A stretch of DNA of 64,000 bases from Roseibium sp. Sym1 (GCF_027359675.1 NZ_CP114786.1:4562501-4626500); one strand, 5' to 3'. Counted from the first letter of the stretch, positions 49,604 through 59,882 are shown. The notes: generated by a model from the sequence alone, not told the origin. A program made the numbers and translations.

Positions 49604-50209
49604 TCAGGGTGCCTCTGCAAGTGCCCTGTTCAGGTGAACCAGCAGGCCGTCGAGGGACGGCCAGCCGCCGACAACGCCCGGCTTGTCCTTTTTGCGGGTC
49701 ATGGACAGGTGGGCATAGCCGTGGACGAGCGACCAGACGAGGATCTCGATTTCTTCGGGCGGTGTTCCGTCCGGTATCAGAGGCGCACAAGTCTCGCGCA
49801 GGATAGCGTAGGCGGCCTCAGAATGCGCGTGGAGATCATCGTCGTCCTCGTTGAAGCTCTGTCCCGAGAAAATGAACAGGAACAGCTCCGGGTGCGCGCT
49901 CGCGAAATCCAGGTAGCCGTGACAGATCGCGTTGAGCCGGGCCAGCGGGGATGGCGAGGACGCCTCGAGCCGAGCCGTCATCGCCGCGCAGAACAGCCTG
50001 AAGCCCCGCGCCGCAATGGCTGTCGAGAGACCGGCAAGGTTTCTGAAATGATAGGCGGGCGCGGCGTGCGACACGCCGGCCATCGCGGCACATTCCCGCA
50101 GGGACAGGCCATCGGGACCACGGGCACGCAAAAGCGCGACCCCCGCATCGACGAGATCTGTCCTGAGCGTTCCGTCCCGCCGGCGTCGGGATGAGGGAGC
50201 ATTCGTCAT
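49604..50209 (-). CDS. TetR-family regulator
   Basis: A 201-residue protein with the TetR helix-turn-helix LSLRECAAMAGVSHAAPAYH followed by FRNLAGL near residues 35-60, and a C-terminal domain with AYAILRETCAPLIPDGTPPE and VWSLVHGYAHLSM, which resembles the WHG-type C-terminal domain. It is divergent from the DUF2306 gene, and two perfect palindromes lie between them. AGGAAAG precedes ATG 50209. It is the likely repressor of itself and the membrane protein gene. Confidence 0.87.
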   Translation of the reverse strand: MTNAPSSRRRRDGTLRTDLVDAGVALLRARGPDGLSLRECAAMAGVSHAAPAYHFRNLAGLSTAIAARGFRLFCAAMTARLEASSPSPLARLNAICHGYLDFASAHPELFLFIFSGQSFNEDDDDLHAHSEAAYAILRETCAPLIPDGTPPEEIEILVWSLVHGYAHLSMTRKKDKPGVVGGWPSLDGLLVHLNRALAEAP

Positions 50210-50230
50210 GGAAATCTCTTTCCTGATTGG

Positions 50231-50271
50231 CTTGACACTGTCAAGTTTGTTTCTATCTTGACAGTGTCAAG
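50231..50271. promoter_or_regulatory. Two perfect palindromic operators between tetR and DUF2306 gene
   Basis: CTTGACACTGTCAAG at 50231-50245 and CTTGACAGTGTCAAG at 50257-50271 are each perfect 7+1+7 palindromes differing only at the central base, with centres 26 bases apart. TTGACA inside each also looks like a -35 element. They are very probably operators of the adjacent TetR; binding is inferred. Confidence 0.75.
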
Positions 50272-50291
50272 TTAACTTGGGGAGAGGTGGA

Positions 50292-50942
50292 ATGACGCGA
50301 GTTGTCAGGACAGGCGGCAGGCTGGCGTTTGTCATCGCCGCGATTTTTTCGGTTTTGATTGCGCTGGTCTCCTACCGGTTTCTGCCCCTGGGTGTTGAAA
50401 GCGCCATGGAGTTCATGGCGCATCACCTGGCTGAACGGTCCCTTGCCCTTTATGCGCATATCGGCGTTGCTCCGGTCGCGCTTGCCTTGATGCCCTTCCA
50501 GTTCGTGTCCGGCCTCAGGTCCCGACGCCCGGCGCTTCATCGCTGGCTTGGCCGTTTTTATGTCTCGGCCGTCCTTGTGTCGGGTGTCGCTGGCATTCAG
50601 CTTGCCTTTTATACCGCAGCCGGATCGTTCGCAGCGACGGGCTTTGCGCTTCTGGCGGTGATCTGGCTGGCGACGACGGGAGCAGCCTTCTATTTTGCAA
50701 TGACGCGTCAGTTTGACAGGCACCGCGACTGGATGTTGCGTTCGGCCGCGCTGACATTTGCTGCCGTCACCTTGCGCATCTACCTCGCGATTGCCATGGT
50801 GGCAGACATCGATTTCGACGTTGCCTATCCGTTGATAAGCTGGCTTGCATGGGTTCCGAACGCGCTTGTGGTGGAAGCCTGGCTCCGGCGGAAGCGCGCA
50901 CCGTCTCGCCGGTCCTCCTCAACGGAACCGCGGACCGCATGA
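50292..50942 (+). CDS. DUF2306-like membrane protein
   Basis: The 216-residue product has about six hydrophobic segments (for example VIAAIFSVLIALVSYRFLPL and FALLAVIWLATTGAAFYFAM). HHLAERSLALYAHIGVAPVA and RPALHRWLGRFYVSAVLVSG carry the His and Arg residues typical of DUF2306, as does RQFDRHRDWMLRSAALTFAA. GGGGAGAGG lies before ATG 50292. It is divergent from the TetR gene and probably controlled by it. The function is unknown. Confidence 0.83.
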   Translation: MTRVVRTGGRLAFVIAAIFSVLIALVSYRFLPLGVESAMEFMAHHLAERSLALYAHIGVAPVALALMPFQFVSGLRSRRPALHRWLGRFYVSAVLVSGVAGIQLAFYTAAGSFAATGFALLAVIWLATTGAAFYFAMTRQFDRHRDWMLRSAALTFAAVTLRIYLAIAMVADIDFDVAYPLISWLAWVPNALVVEAWLRRKRAPSRRSSSTEPRTA

Positions 50943-51030
50943 TGGCTGTGCCGGTCGTCGCGGATCACGCTTGCCAAACCGGCCTGCCGGGCCCACTTTG
51001 AAGGGCATGTAACGGCAGGAGGAAGCTTCC

Positions 51031-51774
51031 GTGGTGGCGAAGACCGGCAAACGCGATGGTGACCCGCTCGTTCGGCAAAGGCAGGAGGCAGGCACGCCGT
51101 CCGCCGTTTCGGACGTAGCCGCGTTCCTGCAAAAGGCCAGCGAAACGCTGGAGCCCGAAAAGCGCGGCCGGCTGATCTTTGCCCTGGATGCAACCATGAG
51201 CCGGCAGCCGACCTGGGACCAGGCCTGTCATATCCAGTCGGAAATGTTCCAGGAAGCCGGAAAGATCGCTGATCTGCAGATCAAGCTCGTCTATTTCCGC
51301 GGCTTCGGGGAATGCCGGGCGTCCCGCTGGTTCTCCAGCGGCGCCGAACTCGCTGCCGTGATGAACCGGATTTCCTGCCAGGGGGGACGGACGCAGATCG
51401 GCAAGGTTCTGACGGCCGCGCTCAAATCAGCTCAGGAGGAAAAGATTGCCGCGCTGGTTTACGTCGGAGACTGCATGGAAGAGGACGTGGATGCCCTGTG
51501 TGACAAGGCCGGCCAGCTCGGCATGCTCGGCGTTCCGGTTTTCCTGTTCCAGGAGGGGCGCGATAGCGTCGCTGAAAAGGCCTTCCGGGAAATCTCGAGA
51601 CTGACCAACGGCGCCTATTGCCGTTTCGAGGCGGGCGCGGCGCAACAGCTTGCCGACCTGCTCAAAGCGGTTGCCGTTTATGCAAGCGGCGGCCGCAAGG
51701 CACTGCAGCAGCTGGAAAGACAGGGCGGCCGCGGAGCCCGGTTGTTGCTGAGCCAGTTGCCCGGCTCCGGTTGA
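51031..51774 (+). CDS. VWA-domain protein
   Basis: The 247-residue protein has a von Willebrand factor A fold with LIFALDATMSRQPTWDQACH near residue 48, a variant MIDAS motif (DATMS in place of DxSxS), and TQIGKVLTAALKSAQEEKIA with the Thr of the motif. No signal peptide is present, so it is cytoplasmic. The start is GTG 51031 with CAGGAGGA upstream. VWA proteins usually organise partner proteins; the MFS and DnaJ-like genes that follow are the candidates. Confidence 0.83.
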   Translation: MVAKTGKRDGDPLVRQRQEAGTPSAVSDVAAFLQKASETLEPEKRGRLIFALDATMSRQPTWDQACHIQSEMFQEAGKIADLQIKLVYFRGFGECRASRWFSSGAELAAVMNRISCQGGRTQIGKVLTAALKSAQEEKIAALVYVGDCMEEDVDALCDKAGQLGMLGVPVFLFQEGRDSVAEKAFREISRLTNGAYCRFEAGAAQQLADLLKAVAVYASGGRKALQQLERQGGRGARLLLSQLPGSG

Positions 51775-51857
51775 GAGAATGTCTTCGGAACCGGTCAAGA
51801 CGTTGGATAGTGCCTGAAAGCGATTGTATCTGAACACGTTTCGACAATAGTTGGTTC

Positions 51858-53135
51858 ATGAACAATCGGACGTCCCGCCACAATTGGCGCCTCATCCTGG
51901 TTCAGGGGCTTTTCTATTCCTTGAAGCGCAGGCTGGCACCGCCAAAGATCTTTCTTCCCTTCATTTGCGTTGCCGCCGGGGCACCGGTCTTTCTGGCTGC
52001 GGTTATTGTACCGCTGTTTACGGTGGCCACCCGGTCATCTGAAGTTCTGTCTGCCCCGCTTGTGTCGGGCGCGCAAAGGCGCAAGTCCTATGCGATGATC
52101 GGGATCGGCTGCATTGCCGTGGGGCTGGTGATCGCCATCGTGTCGATTTACGTCAAGGTGCCTCTGGTCACCGCGGCCTGCCTTGCGGGGGCCGCGATCG
52201 TCATTGGCATCGGGCGCGGTATCAGCGGCATTGCCTACACATCGTTGCTGCCGAGCCTGTTCGACAGGGAAATCCGGGGGCGGCTCTTGAACCTGGAAGG
52301 GATCCTGAGCGCCATTGCCGCGTTGCTGATCGCGCTTGCCGCCTATCACGTTTTCAAGGACAGCGATCCGCTCCGTAGCCACATGGCGCTGGCATGGCTG
52401 GCTCTTCTCGTGGCCATTCCGGCAGCTGTTCTGCTTTTCCCGGTGAACGAGCCCGATCGGGCCGTCGCCGCTGGCGGGCCGGCGCCCGAAAGCGGAGGCG
52501 CCGCCACGGTCGGGCCGGCCCGTGGCGGCGCCCTGCAGCGGTTTCGCCTGTGCTGGGGCGATGCCTGGTTTCGCAAATACATGACCGCGCGCATCCTGCT
52601 GCTGTCGGTTACGCAGGCGATGCCGTTCTATGCCATCCATGCCGCAAGCCTTCACAAGCATCAGTCCGGCTCCTATGCAGCCTTCGTCGTTGCGATGAGC
52701 GTCGGCGCGATCCTGAGCGGACCGGTGCTGCACAAGCTTGCCAACCGGTCCGTTGGAACGAACCTGGCTGCCGCCATCTTCTTTGCCATGCTTGCGGCCG
52801 CGTTCGCTTTGGTGATCGACGTTGCGGTGCCGGCATCGGAGCTGAAATTCTATCATTATGTGCCGGTATTCGTGCTGGCGGCGCTCGCGGCGCAGGTCGC
52901 AACCGTGTCGCTTGCGGTTTATCTCGGCGAAATCGGTTCGGATCACGACCGTGAGTTCTATGTCGCCACGGGCCGCTTTGCGAGTGGCGTTCTGGGGACG
53001 GTCGTCGCGGTTGTCCTGGGTGTGCTTGCGCAAATGCACAACGAGGCCATACCCATCGCCATAATTCTTTGTATCAATGCGATTGCCTTCGTATTCGTTC
53101 TGAAATCCCTTGGAACACGGACAGGGGAAGGATGA
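51858..53135 (+). CDS. MFS-like transporter
   Basis: A 425-residue inner membrane protein with about 11-12 hydrophobic segments, including IGCIAVGLVIAIVSIYVKVP, AGAAIVIGIGRGISGIAYTS and FVVAMSVGAILSGPVLHKLA. A long polar loop rich in Gly, Ala and Pro near residues 195-220 separates the two halves. The substrate is unknown. It starts 83 bases after the VWA gene, on the same strand, and may be co-expressed with it. Confidence 0.82.
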   Translation: MNNRTSRHNWRLILVQGLFYSLKRRLAPPKIFLPFICVAAGAPVFLAAVIVPLFTVATRSSEVLSAPLVSGAQRRKSYAMIGIGCIAVGLVIAIVSIYVKVPLVTAACLAGAAIVIGIGRGISGIAYTSLLPSLFDREIRGRLLNLEGILSAIAALLIALAAYHVFKDSDPLRSHMALAWLALLVAIPAAVLLFPVNEPDRAVAAGGPAPESGGAATVGPARGGALQRFRLCWGDAWFRKYMTARILLLSVTQAMPFYAIHAASLHKHQSGSYAAFVVAMSVGAILSGPVLHKLANRSVGTNLAAAIFFAMLAAAFALVIDVAVPASELKFYHYVPVFVLAALAAQVATVSLAVYLGEIGSDHDREFYVATGRFASGVLGTVVAVVLGVLAQMHNEAIPIAIILCINAIAFVFVLKSLGTRTGEG

Positions 53136-53280
53136 CGGCTCTCCGCGCCGGCGGGGCTGCCGGGTTGAATTGGATCGGGGGCTGTCTACATTGCCGGCAG
53201 GGTGCGACGCATGGTCAGGAAGAGGAACTGAAAATGAAACGAGGCAGGATCGTGTTTGATCTTCGGAATGTGTCCGCAGA

Positions 53281-53988
53281 ATGATCTACCTGCTTGTCGG
53301 CCTTGTTCTGCTCGCCGCGCTGGTTCTGCTGGGGAACCGGTTCGTCTCGGCCAATCCGGCAGCCCTTGCCGGAACGGTGCGCACGATTGCAGGGCTGTTC
53401 CTGATCGCGTTGGCGGCGGTCTTCGCGTTGACGGGCCGGGTCGTGCTGGCCGTGCCGCTTCTGGGGCTCGGCCTCGGGGTTCTGGGATATTCCGGGCTGA
53501 CCAGGCTGACCGGCGGTTACAATCCGCAAAAGGCAGCCGGACAGAGATCCCGGGTACGCACGGCGATGGTGGAAATGGAACTTGACCATGACACGGGTGT
53601 CATGTCGGGGACGGTGCTCACTGGCGGTTTTCAGGGCCGCGGCCTGGATGACCTGGATGACCGGGAGCTTGAAGCCTTCTGGCGGGAGACCGCCCAGGAC
53701 GGTCAGAGCCGGCAGCTAGTCGAAGCTTATCTCGACCGCCGGCTTGCCAGCTGGCGTGAACACTTCCAGCCGGATGGAGCAGAGGGGCAAGGAAGCGCGC
53801 CGGGCACGGGCCCCATGACAGATGAGGAGGCCTACCAGATCCTGGGGCTTTCGCCCGATGCCGGGGACGCGGAAATTAGAGCCGCGCACCGCAGGCTTAT
53901 GATGCGGGTTCATCCCGACCAGGGAGGTTCCGGTTTCCTCGCGGCGAAAATCAACGAGGCTAAAGACACGCTTCTCAGAAGACATTGA
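53281..53988 (+). CDS. DnaJ-domain membrane protein
   Basis: The 235-residue protein has two N-terminal hydrophobic helices ([20 protein letters not shown] and [20 protein letters not shown]), a central region with [20 protein letters not shown], and a C-terminal J domain of about 55 residues. The J domain has [20 protein letters not shown] and the HPD motif in [10 protein letters not shown] near residue 210, so it should stimulate an Hsp70 at the membrane, like DjlA or Tim14. It ends 17 bases from the convergent carboxypeptidase gene. Confidence 0.9.
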   Translation: MIYLLVGLVLLAALVLLGNRFVSANPAALAGTVRTIAGLFLIALAAVFALTGRVVLAVPLLGLGLGVLGYSGLTRLTGGYNPQKAAGQRSRVRTAMVEMELDHDTGVMSGTVLTGGFQGRGLDDLDDRELEAFWRETAQDGQSRQLVEAYLDRRLASWREHFQPDGAEGQGSAPGTGPMTDEEAYQILGLSPDAGDAEIRAAHRRLMMRVHPDQGGSGFLAAKINEAKDTLLRRH

Positions 53989-54005
53989 CGGCATCCGTTA
54001 CGCGG

Positions 54006-55697
54006 TTACTGGTAGATGGCGAAGCAGGCGTATTTTGCCTTTTTAAGTGTTTTGCAGGCGTTCCACGCTGCGGTCTTGGTGTCGAAGCCGACGAAGCGCG
54101 CCCTGTAGAGGGTCTGTCCGCCGGACTCGACCGGTTCGGTGTAGGGGACGCGGCCGCGCAAGGCGGTTCCGGTCCGGACTTTTGCGTCTTTCAGCATGGC
54201 GATCGCCTGGCCTTCGGTTTCGGTTGCCGCGATCTGAACCTGCCAACCCGGTTCCGCCTCGCTGGTGTCACTGGTCGCGACGGTGACGGAATCGCTGTCT
54301 GTCTCGGCGGTCTCTGCGGCGTCGGCCGGCATGGTCTCCACGGGTGCCGCAGCGACCGAGATGGTTTGAACCTTGACGTTGCGGGTCGGGACCGGTTGGG
54401 TCGTCTGCACCTTGTCGCCGTCCTGCTCGGCACGTGCTGCTTGCAGGAGCTTGGTTCTGGAGATCGAATTGGTGGTCAGCGACGTGTCGGGGCTCTCGGG
54501 CGGTATAGGCGGCAAGGCGGTTGCCACGGCAAACGTGCTGTCGAAGCGGCGCTTGATCGCTTTCGGCGGCAAGGGCACGTTTTCGCCGAATCCGGGGACC
54601 GGTCCGGGAGAAGCGGTGGCCGCCGCGGTCACGACTTGTCCCTTGGGGACAACCGGCGCGGGGGCAGCCGGCGCGGGCGCGGGCAGGGGCACGGAAGCAC
54701 CTGTCCCGGTTGCCGTCAGGGCCAGAACCATTGGGGCACCGGTGGCCTTCACGGGCTCGCTTCCCGGTTTCGCAGCCGGAAGGGGCGGGTTCTTCAATGA
54801 AGCGGCGACGAAGGTCGGCTGAACCGGACGTGTCGCAATCAGGGGAGCGCTCTTGTGTCCGCGGCTGGCCTTGGGCAGGTAGCGACCGATGAGCTTGGTC
54901 ATCTGTGCGTTCCTGGAGGCGCCGGTCCGGCCGCCCATCACCACGGCAACAATCTGGCGGCCGCCGGTGTTGACCGAGGTTACCAGGTTGAACCCGGAAG
55001 CACGGATGTAACCGGTCTTGATGCCGTCAACGCCCTTGACGCGGCCCAGCAGCTTGTTGTGGTTGCCGTAGGTCCGCCCCTTGTACTTGTAGGCCCTGGT
55101 CTTGAAGTAGCCGTAATACTGCGGAAACCGCTCCTGGATGGCGATGCCGAGCGTTGCCATGTCGCGTGCGGTGGTCCGCTGACCATTGTTCGGCAGACCG
55201 TGCGGGTTGCGAAAGGTCGTCTTGGACATGCCCATCTGACGCGCGGTGCGGGTCATGCGTTCGGCGAATTTCTTTTCGGAGCCGCCGATGTTTTCCGCAA
55301 CCACTGTAGCGACGTCGTTTGCCGACTTTGTCACCAATGCCAGGATCGCGTCCTTGACCTTTATGGTGCTGCCGGGCTTCAGCCCCAACTTGGACGGCGG
55401 ACGACCGGACGCATATTTGGAAACGGTGAAATTCGAGTCCAGCGACAACCGGCCGGCTTCCAGCTCTTCAAAGACGACGTAGAGCGTCATGATCTTGGTG
55501 AGCGAAGCCGGGTATCTGTAGGAATCGGCGGACGAGGCGTAAAGCGTCTTGCCTGTCTTGGCGTCGACGACGATGCCCGCATATTTGGAGTTGGCAGTGG
55601 CCGTCGCCGGAGCAGCCAGCACCAGCACGCCGAGGGTCAAGATCTTAGCAGTGCGGGTGAATGCCCGTGCATTGCGAAAAAAACGCATCCCAAACAC
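54006..55697 (-). CDS. D-alanyl-D-alanine carboxypeptidase (S11) with SPOR domain
   Basis: The 563-residue periplasmic enzyme trims the peptide stems of peptidoglycan. After a signal peptide (ending near TATA) come the penicillin-binding motifs: SLTK at Ser65-Lys68 in PASLTKIMT, SAN in LVTKSANDVATVV and KTG in GIKTGYIRASG. A long Pro/Ala-rich linker leads to a C-terminal SPOR domain (GWQVQIAATETEGQAIAMLK ... KYACFAIYQ) that binds septal glycan. GTG 55697 and ATG 55688 are both possible starts. It is upstream of an AT-rich gap. Confidence 0.93.
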   Translation of the reverse strand: MFGMRFFRNARAFTRTAKILTLGVLVLAAPATATANSKYAGIVVDAKTGKTLYASSADSYRYPASLTKIMTLYVVFEELEAGRLSLDSNFTVSKYASGRPPSKLGLKPGSTIKVKDAILALVTKSANDVATVVAENIGGSEKKFAERMTRTARQMGMSKTTFRNPHGLPNNGQRTTARDMATLGIAIQERFPQYYGYFKTRAYKYKGRTYGNHNKLLGRVKGVDGIKTGYIRASGFNLVTSVNTGGRQIVAVVMGGRTGASRNAQMTKLIGRYLPKASRGHKSAPLIATRPVQPTFVAASLKNPPLPAAKPGSEPVKATGAPMVLALTATGTGASVPLPAPAPAAPAPVVPKGQVVTAAATASPGPVPGFGENVPLPPKAIKRRFDSTFAVATALPPIPPESPDTSLTTNSISRTKLLQAARAEQDGDKVQTTQPVPTRNVKVQTISVAAAPVETMPADAAETAETDSDSVTVATSDTSEAEPGWQVQIAATETEGQAIAMLKDAKVRTGTALRGRVPYTEPVESGGQTLYRARFVGFDTKTAAWNACKTLKKAKYACFAIYQ

Positions 55698-56300
55698 AAT
55701 GACTATCCCATTCCGGGTTACGCGGTTGGATTTGCGGAGCCGTGCGGATTGGATCTAACCCCCGTGCGATTCAAGCCGCCGCCCCGTTGCTCTCTGGGCT
55801 ATTTGATGGAAACACGGTTACGAATGTGTAAATGGATGACGTAAAAAGCACTTAAAAAAATAGATTTATGCCAGAGTTAATTTAGTGTTAATTGTCAATC
55901 CAAGTATATAATTTTTATGATATTGAAAAAATCGTGTATTGGTGAGGTGGTAATTCGTTAAAGTTTTATTTATTTTGTGATTTCTACTGTTTCATGGTGC
56001 GTATAATTGTAATTTGTCTTTGAAGTGTTGCCACTTGTTGCGTGTCGTTGGGCGGGGTTCGACTGCACGATGACGTGGTGGCGGGTGTATTGTCTGTCAC
56101 TTTGGAGGGATCCGCCAACGGGCGGTCACGTCTCGAGCGTTTCGCGCAAAGGTTGTTTTTGCAATGCAAAATCGCCTTGACACTTATTGTGCAGTGCATT
56201 ATGACGAAATCTCGTTAGGTAACGCGAATAGCGCGCCGGTGTCACATGTGGGTCGAAACTCGCTCAAAGGAATCCGGTCCGCGGCATGAGGGCAGTGAAA
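55698..56300. other. AT-rich intergenic region between dacA-like and phasin genes
   Basis: About 600 bases without a gene. In 55861-55980 only 30 of 120 bases are G or C, far below the flanking genes. TTGACA at 56177-56182 with TATGAC 17 bases on (56200-56205) is a possible phasin promoter. It must also hold the promoter of the divergent carboxypeptidase gene. No ORF with a ribosome binding site was found. Confidence 0.6.
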
Positions 56301-56633
56301 ATGATGAACAACTTTGATGAAATCCAGAAGCTGGGCAAAGACAACATGGACATGGCCATGGAGTCGTTCGGCACGGTCAGCAAGGGCTTTCAGGCGATCG
56401 CGGCCGAAATGGCCGACTACCAGAAGAAGTCTTTCGAAGAGGGCACCGCAGCTGTCGAGAAGCTCGTCGCCTCCAAGTCTCTGGACAAGGCTTTTGAAGC
56501 TCAGGCAGATTACGTCAAGACCGCCTACGAAGGTTTCGTCGGCGAAATGACCAAGCTGGGTGAAATGGTCTCCGACATGTCCAAGGACGCTTACAAGCCT
56601 TACGAAGGCGTTCTGGGCAAAGTGGCGAAATAA
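56301..56633 (+). CDS. Phasin family protein
   Basis: The 110-residue protein is helical and acidic-amphipathic: MNNFDEIQKLGKDNMDMAME, VSKGFQAIAAEMADYQKKSF and ADYVKTAYEGFVGEMTKLGE, the phasin_2 pattern. Phasins coat polyhydroxyalkanoate granules. ATG 56301 and ATG 56304 are alternatives, with GAGGG upstream. It stands between the carboxypeptidase gene and clpS, and has its own terminator. No PHA synthase gene is in the window. Confidence 0.92.
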   Translation: MMNNFDEIQKLGKDNMDMAMESFGTVSKGFQAIAAEMADYQKKSFEEGTAAVEKLVASKSLDKAFEAQADYVKTAYEGFVGEMTKLGEMVSDMSKDAYKPYEGVLGKVAK

Positions 56634-56672
56634 CCACTTGGCATCCCCCGTCGGAAGACGGGATCAGGTTCG

Positions 56673-56701
56673 AAACCCGGCTCCTTCGAGCCGGGTTTTT
56701 T
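56673..56701 (+). terminator. Terminator after the phasin gene
   Basis: AAACCCGGCTC at 56673-56683 pairs with GAGCCGGGTTT around a CTTC loop and is followed by a run of six T. It is the end of the phasin transcript. Confidence 0.93.
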
Positions 56702-57002
56702 GTATATGCACAGATTTGCCGGAACAGCCTCGCCAAGGGGCGGTCACACATTCGGGATCGGCTGAATTGCGTTAGCCTCCCATCTTTTAATCGCTTTCAG
56801 GAAACCTACATTCAGCTTTAGCGGCAATGCAGCGGACACAAATGCGCTGTTATCCGAATGTTGATGAAATCGACCATTGCGCGAGCGCGGCTGGCGCGGC
56901 AGGATTACCAGAGAAGATCATCGGTCTGCGGCGCATGCTGCGGTTCGGGAGTGCTCCGGACCGGCTGCTCGTGCCAAGCTGACCGGAATTCGGAACTTGG
57001 TG

Positions 57003-57368
57003 ATGGCCGGAGTGATTGAGGCGATAGATACGGCAATGTCGGCGGGCTCTGATTATGACAATGACGGTGGTGACGCCGGAACGGTTGTTGTCACCCGGAC
57101 AAAAACGGTTACCAAGCGGCCCAACCTCTACCGCGTGCTGCTCTTGAATGACGACTACACGCCGATGGAGTTCGTCATTCATGTTGTGGAGAACTTCTTC
57201 CAGAAGAACCGGGAAGAGGCCACCCGCATTATGCTGCATGTACACCATCACGGCGTCGGGGAGTGCGGGATCTTCTCCTACGAGGTCGCGGAAACAAAAG
57301 TTACCCAGGTGATGGATTTTGCGCGCAAGCACCAGCATCCGTTGCAATGCGTCATGGAAAAAAAGTGA
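57003..57368 (+). CDS. clpS: ATP-dependent Clp protease adaptor ClpS
   Basis: ClpS delivers N-end-rule substrates to ClpA. The product is 121 residues if ATG 57003 is used (110 from ATG 57036). The core has [20 protein letters not shown] near residue 35, with the Asn/Asp pair that binds the substrate N-terminus, then [20 protein letters not shown] and a C-terminal [13 protein letters not shown]. Neither start has a strong ribosome binding site. It is 12 bases upstream of clpA, the usual operon. Confidence 0.95.
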   Translation: MAGVIEAIDTAMSAGSDYDNDGGDAGTVVVTRTKTVTKRPNLYRVLLLNDDYTPMEFVIHVVENFFQKNREEATRIMLHVHHHGVGECGIFSYEVAETKVTQVMDFARKHQHPLQCVMEKK

Positions 57369-57380
57369 GGACCAATTCAC

Positions 57381-59834
57381 GTGCCTTCCTTCTCACGCAG
57401 TCTTGAAAAAGCGCTTCACCAGGCTCTGGCCTTCGCCAATGAGCGGCAGCAGGAATATGCAACCCTGGAGCATCTTCTCCTGGCCCTGCTGGATGATCAG
57501 GATGCGGCGGCCGTCATGCGGGCCTGCAATGTGGATCTGGACACGATCCGCCGGAACCTGGTCGAATATATCGAAACCGAACTCGACAACCTGGTTACCG
57601 ACAGCGACGAGGATTCCAAGCCGACCGCCGGTTTCCAGCGTGTCATTCAGCGTGCCGTGATTCATGTGCAATCCTCGGGCCGGGAAGAGGTGACCGGCGC
57701 CAACGTGCTGGTCGCGATCTTTGCGGAGCGCGAGAGCCACGCGGCCTATTTCCTCCAGGACCAGGACATGACCCGCTATGATGCGGTCAATTACATTTCC
57801 CACGGCATTGCCAAGCGGCCCGGCATGTCCGAGACCCGTCCCGTTGACGGCGCGGAAGAGGAAGACGTGCTGCCGGGTGCGGAAACCGACAAGAAATCCA
57901 GTCAGAAAACCGATGCGCTGGAAGCGTATTGCGTTAATCTCAACGAGAAGGCCGAGAAGGGCAAGATCGATCCGCTGATCGGCCGCGACAGCGAGATCCA
58001 GCGCACGATCCAGATCCTGTGCCGCCGGTCCAAGAACAACCCGCTCTTCGTCGGCGACCCGGGTGTCGGCAAGACCGCGATCGCGGAGGGGCTTGCCCAT
58101 CGCATCGTCAATGGCGACGTGCCTGATGTTCTCAAGGACGCCACGATCTTTTCGCTCGACATGGGCTCGCTGCTGGCTGGTACCCGCTATCGGGGCGACT
58201 TCGAGGAACGCCTGAAACAGGTGGTCAAGGAAGTCGAGGACTATCCGGGCGCGGTGATGTTCATCGACGAGATCCACACGGTGATCGGGGCCGGCGCAAC
58301 CTCGGGCGGCGCCATGGATGCCTCCAATCTGTTGAAGCCGGCGCTGGCGTCCGGAGCGATCCGCTGCATCGGCTCGACCACCTACAAGGAATACCGGCAG
58401 TTTTTCGAAAAGGACCGGGCGCTGGTGCGCCGGTTCCAGAAGATCGATGTCAACGAGCCGTCCATTCCGGATGCCATCGACATCCTGAAGGGGCTGAAGC
58501 CCTATTTCGAGGACTTCCACAAGGTTCGCTACACCCAGGATGCGATCAAGACCGCTGTGGAATTGTCAGCGAAATACATTTCCGACCGAAAGCTGCCGGA
58601 TAAGGCGATCGATGTCCTTGACGAGACGGGTGCTTCCCAGATGCTGGTGCCCGAAGCGCGTCGCCGCAAGACAATCGGCGTCAAGGAGATCGAGAACACC
58701 ATTGCGACCATGGCGCGGATCCCGCCGAAATCGGTCTCCAAGGACGATGCGGAGGTTCTGGAAAACCTCGGCACCGACCTGAAGCGGGTTGTCTATGGCC
58801 AGGACGAGGCCATCGGCACGCTGGCCTCGGCGATCAAGCTGGCCCGTGCGGGGCTGCGTGAGCCTGACAAGCCGATCGGCAGCTACCTGTTCTCCGGCCC
58901 AACCGGTGTCGGCAAGACCGAAGTCGCGCGCCAGCTGGCGTCGTCTCTCGGTGTCGAGCTGATCCGTTTCGACATGTCGGAATACATGGAGCGGCACACC
59001 GTCTCCCGCCTGATCGGCGCGCCTCCGGGCTATGTCGGGTTCGACCAGGGCGGCCTCCTCACCGATGGCGTCGACCAGCATCCGCATTGCGTGCTGCTGC
59101 TTGACGAGATCGAGAAGGCCCATCCGGACCTGTTCAACATCCTGCTGCAGGTCATGGACCACGGCAAACTGACCGATCACAACGGCAAGCAGGTCGATTT
59201 CCGCAATGTCATCCTGATCATGACGACCAACGCGGGTGCGGCCGACATGGCGAAGATGCCGGTCGGCTTCAACCGGGTGAAGCGGGAAGGCGACGATGCC
59301 GAGGCGATCAACAAGCTGTTCACGCCGGAATTCCGCAACCGCCTCGACGCGATCATTCCGTTCGGCAACCTGCCGATGGAAGTCGTCTACAAGGTGGTCG
59401 AGAAATTCGTCATGCAGCTGGAAGTCCAGCTTGCAGACCGCGGCGTGACCTTCGAGTTGACCGAGGATGCCGTGAAATGGCTGGCCGACAAGGGTTATGA
59501 CAGCCAGATGGGCGCGCGCCCGCTCGGCCGGATCATCCAGGAGCACATCAAGCGGCCGCTCGCCGACGAGGTCCTTTTCGGCAAGCTCAAGAAAGGCGGC
59601 ATGGTCAAGGTGTCGGTCTCCGAGGACGGCAAGGGTCTGTTGCTCGAAAGCATAGAGGAGCGTGCAACGCCACCGAAGACCAAGGCCAAGGCCAAGACGG
59701 ACGTCAAGCCGAAACCGAAGCGCAAGCGCAAGCCTGCTGCCAAGGCCGCGGCCGCCAAGGATACGAAGTCTTCGTCAGGCAAGGGCGGCACGGCCAAGAA
59801 AAGCCTGGTGCCCAAGGTGCCGCTGGCCGATTGA
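57381..59834 (+). CDS. clpA: ATP-dependent Clp protease ATP-binding subunit ClpA
   Basis: ClpA unfolds proteins and feeds them to ClpP. The 817-residue protein has an N-domain starting [20 protein letters not shown] and two AAA+ modules. Module 1 has [13 protein letters not shown] near residue 228 and module 2 [13 protein letters not shown] near 508. After the end of the usual sequence there is a tail of about 55 residues rich in Lys, Ala and Pro ([20 protein letters not shown]). Start is GTG 57381 with GAGGA upstream. It is in operon with clpS and is followed by a good terminator. Confidence 0.96.
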   Translation: MPSFSRSLEKALHQALAFANERQQEYATLEHLLLALLDDQDAAAVMRACNVDLDTIRRNLVEYIETELDNLVTDSDEDSKPTAGFQRVIQRAVIHVQSSGREEVTGANVLVAIFAERESHAAYFLQDQDMTRYDAVNYISHGIAKRPGMSETRPVDGAEEEDVLPGAETDKKSSQKTDALEAYCVNLNEKAEKGKIDPLIGRDSEIQRTIQILCRRSKNNPLFVGDPGVGKTAIAEGLAHRIVNGDVPDVLKDATIFSLDMGSLLAGTRYRGDFEERLKQVVKEVEDYPGAVMFIDEIHTVIGAGATSGGAMDASNLLKPALASGAIRCIGSTTYKEYRQFFEKDRALVRRFQKIDVNEPSIPDAIDILKGLKPYFEDFHKVRYTQDAIKTAVELSAKYISDRKLPDKAIDVLDETGASQMLVPEARRRKTIGVKEIENTIATMARIPPKSVSKDDAEVLENLGTDLKRVVYGQDEAIGTLASAIKLARAGLREPDKPIGSYLFSGPTGVGKTEVARQLASSLGVELIRFDMSEYMERHTVSRLIGAPPGYVGFDQGGLLTDGVDQHPHCVLLLDEIEKAHPDLFNILLQVMDHGKLTDHNGKQVDFRNVILIMTTNAGAADMAKMPVGFNRVKREGDDAEAINKLFTPEFRNRLDAIIPFGNLPMEVVYKVVEKFVMQLEVQLADRGVTFELTEDAVKWLADKGYDSQMGARPLGRIIQEHIKRPLADEVLFGKLKKGGMVKVSVSEDGKGLLLESIEERATPPKTKAKAKTDVKPKPKRKRKPAAKAAAAKDTKSSSGKGGTAKKSLVPKVPLAD

Positions 59835-59855
59835 TCTGCCTTTCGCAGTCACAAG

Positions 59856-59882
59856 AGCCCCGGAGTGATCCGGGGCTTTTTT
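59856..59882 (+). terminator. Terminator after clpA
   Basis: AGCCCCGG at 59856-59863 pairs with CCGGGGCT at 59870-59877 around a six-base loop and ends in a run of six T. It marks the end of the clpS-clpA operon. Confidence 0.92.
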
